From Oscillospiraceae bacterium (lineage in GTDB: Bacteria > Bacillota > Clostridia > UBA1381), in assembly GCA_020860985.1 (NCBI GenBank), contig JAJBTG010000257.1, forward strand, positions 1 to 5,669: a stretch of 5,669 nucleotides of DNA, given 5' to 3'. The position numbers were made by a program, and so were the translations under genes. Position 1 is the stretch's first letter; each line of letters starts with the position of its first letter. The notes beneath the pieces were generated by a model. That model searched no databases. It had not been told where the DNA came from and was given only the letters and a program-made list of their open reading frames with translations. Shown in pieces: positions 5,004 to 5,669 of the stretch.

Positions 5004-5549
5004 ATGAAGTCTATAGGATTGGTTGAGGTAAAGAATGTTTCCAAGGGCATTGTTGTTACCGATGAAATGCTAAAAAGCGCGGGAGTTTCGCTTATAAGCT
5101 CCGGCTCGGTATGTCCGGGAAAGTTTGTTACGATTGTCGGCGGCGAGCTTTCCGCTATTCATGCGGCGGTTGACCGCGCGGTGCTTGTTGCGGAGGACGC
5201 GCTGATTGATAAATTTGTTATAGGTAATCTCGGTGATAATGTTTATGAGGCTGTCTGCGGAACAGCCGTGGTAACGGAAAAGAAAGCGTTCGGCATTGTT
5301 GAAACATTTACGGCTGCAAGCGCGATAGAGGCTGCCGATGCGGCGGTTAAGTCGGGCGATATTGAGCTTATAGAGGTTCGTGTTGCACGCGGTATGGCGG
5401 GCAAGTGCTTTGTTTCGATGACGGGTGACGTTGCCGATGTTAAGGCGGGCGTTGAAGCGGGCGCGAGAATCGCCGCCGAGCAGGGCGTTTTGATTAACAC
5501 GGAGGTTATTGCAAACCCACATCCGGAATTATGGGAAGCGGTTCTTTAA
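5004..5549 (+). CDS. pduT: PduT-like BMC-T shell protein with conserved Fe-S cysteine
   Basis: A tandem-domain shell protein of 181 residues that forms trimers resembling hexamers. BMC domain 1 spans about residues 1-88 (SIGLVEVKNVSKGIVVTDEMLKSAGV) and domain 2 about 94-181 (KAFGIVETFTAASAIEAADAAVKSGD, ending VIANPHPELWEAVL). The segment SVCPGKF places C37 where Salmonella PduT has Cys38; three such cysteines from the trimer hold a [4Fe-4S] cluster in the central pore. A second GKCF (C135) also matches PduT. Length is that of PduT (184). The ATG at 5004 is preferred over 4998 for ribosome-site spacing; the latter would add only MK. It directly follows the PduS-like gene, and PduS and PduT are thought to work together in electron transfer across the shell. 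Two terminators follow, so this is the last gene of the operon. Family and cysteine are seen directly; the redox role is inferred. Confidence 0.95.
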   Translation: MKSIGLVEVKNVSKGIVVTDEMLKSAGVSLISSGSVCPGKFVTIVGGELSAIHAAVDRAVLVAEDALIDKFVIGNLGDNVYEAVCGTAVVTEKKAFGIVETFTAASAIEAADAAVKSGDIELIEVRVARGMAGKCFVSMTGDVADVKAGVEAGARIAAEQGVLINTEVIANPHPELWEAVL

Positions 5550-5559
5550 AATTAATTTA

Positions 5560-5591
5560 TGCGGAAGTGATTTAAATTCCGCAGGGTTTTT
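5560..5591 (+). terminator. Intrinsic terminator 1 at operon end
   Basis: TGCGGAA (5560-5566) pairs with TTCCGCA (5577-5583) around a 10-base loop, followed by GGG and five T (5587-5591). It begins 10 bases after the PduT-like stop. The three G between stem and T run make it moderate in strength. Confidence 0.6.
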
Positions 5592-5598
5592 GTCTATG

Positions 5599-5633
5599 AG
5601 CTGAGAGCAGTTTGATATGTTCTCAGCTTTTTT
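5599..5633 (+). terminator. Intrinsic terminator 2 at operon end
   Basis: AGCTGAGAGCA (5599-5609) pairs with TGTTCTCAGCT (5618-5628), an 11-bp stem with one G-U pair and an 8-base loop, followed immediately by T residues through 5633. It is a stronger terminator than the one before it and closes the operon. The remaining 36 bases of the window hold nothing recognisable. Confidence 0.88.
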
Positions 5634-5669
5634 AATATAACTAAAAGTAAGATATCCCCGCCTCTATAG

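Noticed and set aside
5070..5522. Minus-strand open frame of 150 codons across the PduT-like gene
   Set aside because: It is antisense to a well-supported BMC-T gene and resembles no family.
1..5669. CRISPR array, tRNA, rRNA or mobile element
   Set aside because: No spaced direct repeats, tRNA-like folds, transposase genes or terminal inverted repeats were seen; the window is almost fully occupied by the operon.

Overview
The window is the 3' part of a bacterial microcompartment (BMC, metabolosome) operon. All genes lie on the + strand, with short gaps, purine-rich Shine-Dalgarno sites before nearly every gene, and two tandem intrinsic terminators at the end. Base composition (mid-range GC), the strong AGGAGG-type ribosome sites and the gene set suggest an anaerobic Bacillota (Clostridia-like) bacterium. 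That taxonomic call is an inference; nothing in the window identifies the species.

Layout. (1) Bases 1-1131: a zinc-type medium-chain alcohol dehydrogenase whose N-terminus lies outside the window. (2) Bases 1165-2620: four hexamer-forming BMC-H shell proteins in a row. The first is divergent with an enlarged pore loop, the second is canonical, the third carries a long tail ending in an AT-hook-like basic motif, and the fourth is a canonical PduA-like major shell protein flanked by hairpins. (3) Bases 2711-3349: PduL phosphotransacylase with an N-terminal helix resembling an encapsulation peptide. (4) Bases 3376-3636: the EutN/CcmL pentameric vertex protein. (5) Bases 3659-4993: a PduS/RnfC-like flavin and iron-sulfur electron-transfer protein, interrupted by two in-frame stop codons (TAA and TAG, one codon apart) while both halves otherwise stay intact and in the same frame. 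(6) Bases 5004-5549: a PduT-like tandem-domain BMC-T shell protein with the conserved pore cysteine that binds an iron-sulfur cluster. (7) Bases 5560-5633: two terminators.

How the parts fit. In metabolosomes an aldehyde made inside the shell is oxidised to an acyl-CoA, which PduL converts to an acyl-phosphate for ATP synthesis, while an alcohol dehydrogenase recycles NADH by reducing part of the aldehyde. BMC-H, BMC-T and BMC-P proteins build the facets and vertices. The adjacent PduS-like and PduT-like genes suggest an electron path linking a lumenal flavin/Fe-S enzyme to the Fe-S site in the shell. The signature lyase or dehydratase and the CoA-acylating aldehyde dehydrogenase are not in the window, so the substrate cannot be named; they probably lie upstream.

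The most notable points are the double in-frame stop in the PduS-like gene at a conserved position, the BMC-H with an AT-hook-like tail, the BMC-H with a remodelled pore loop, and the hairpins flanking the major shell gene.
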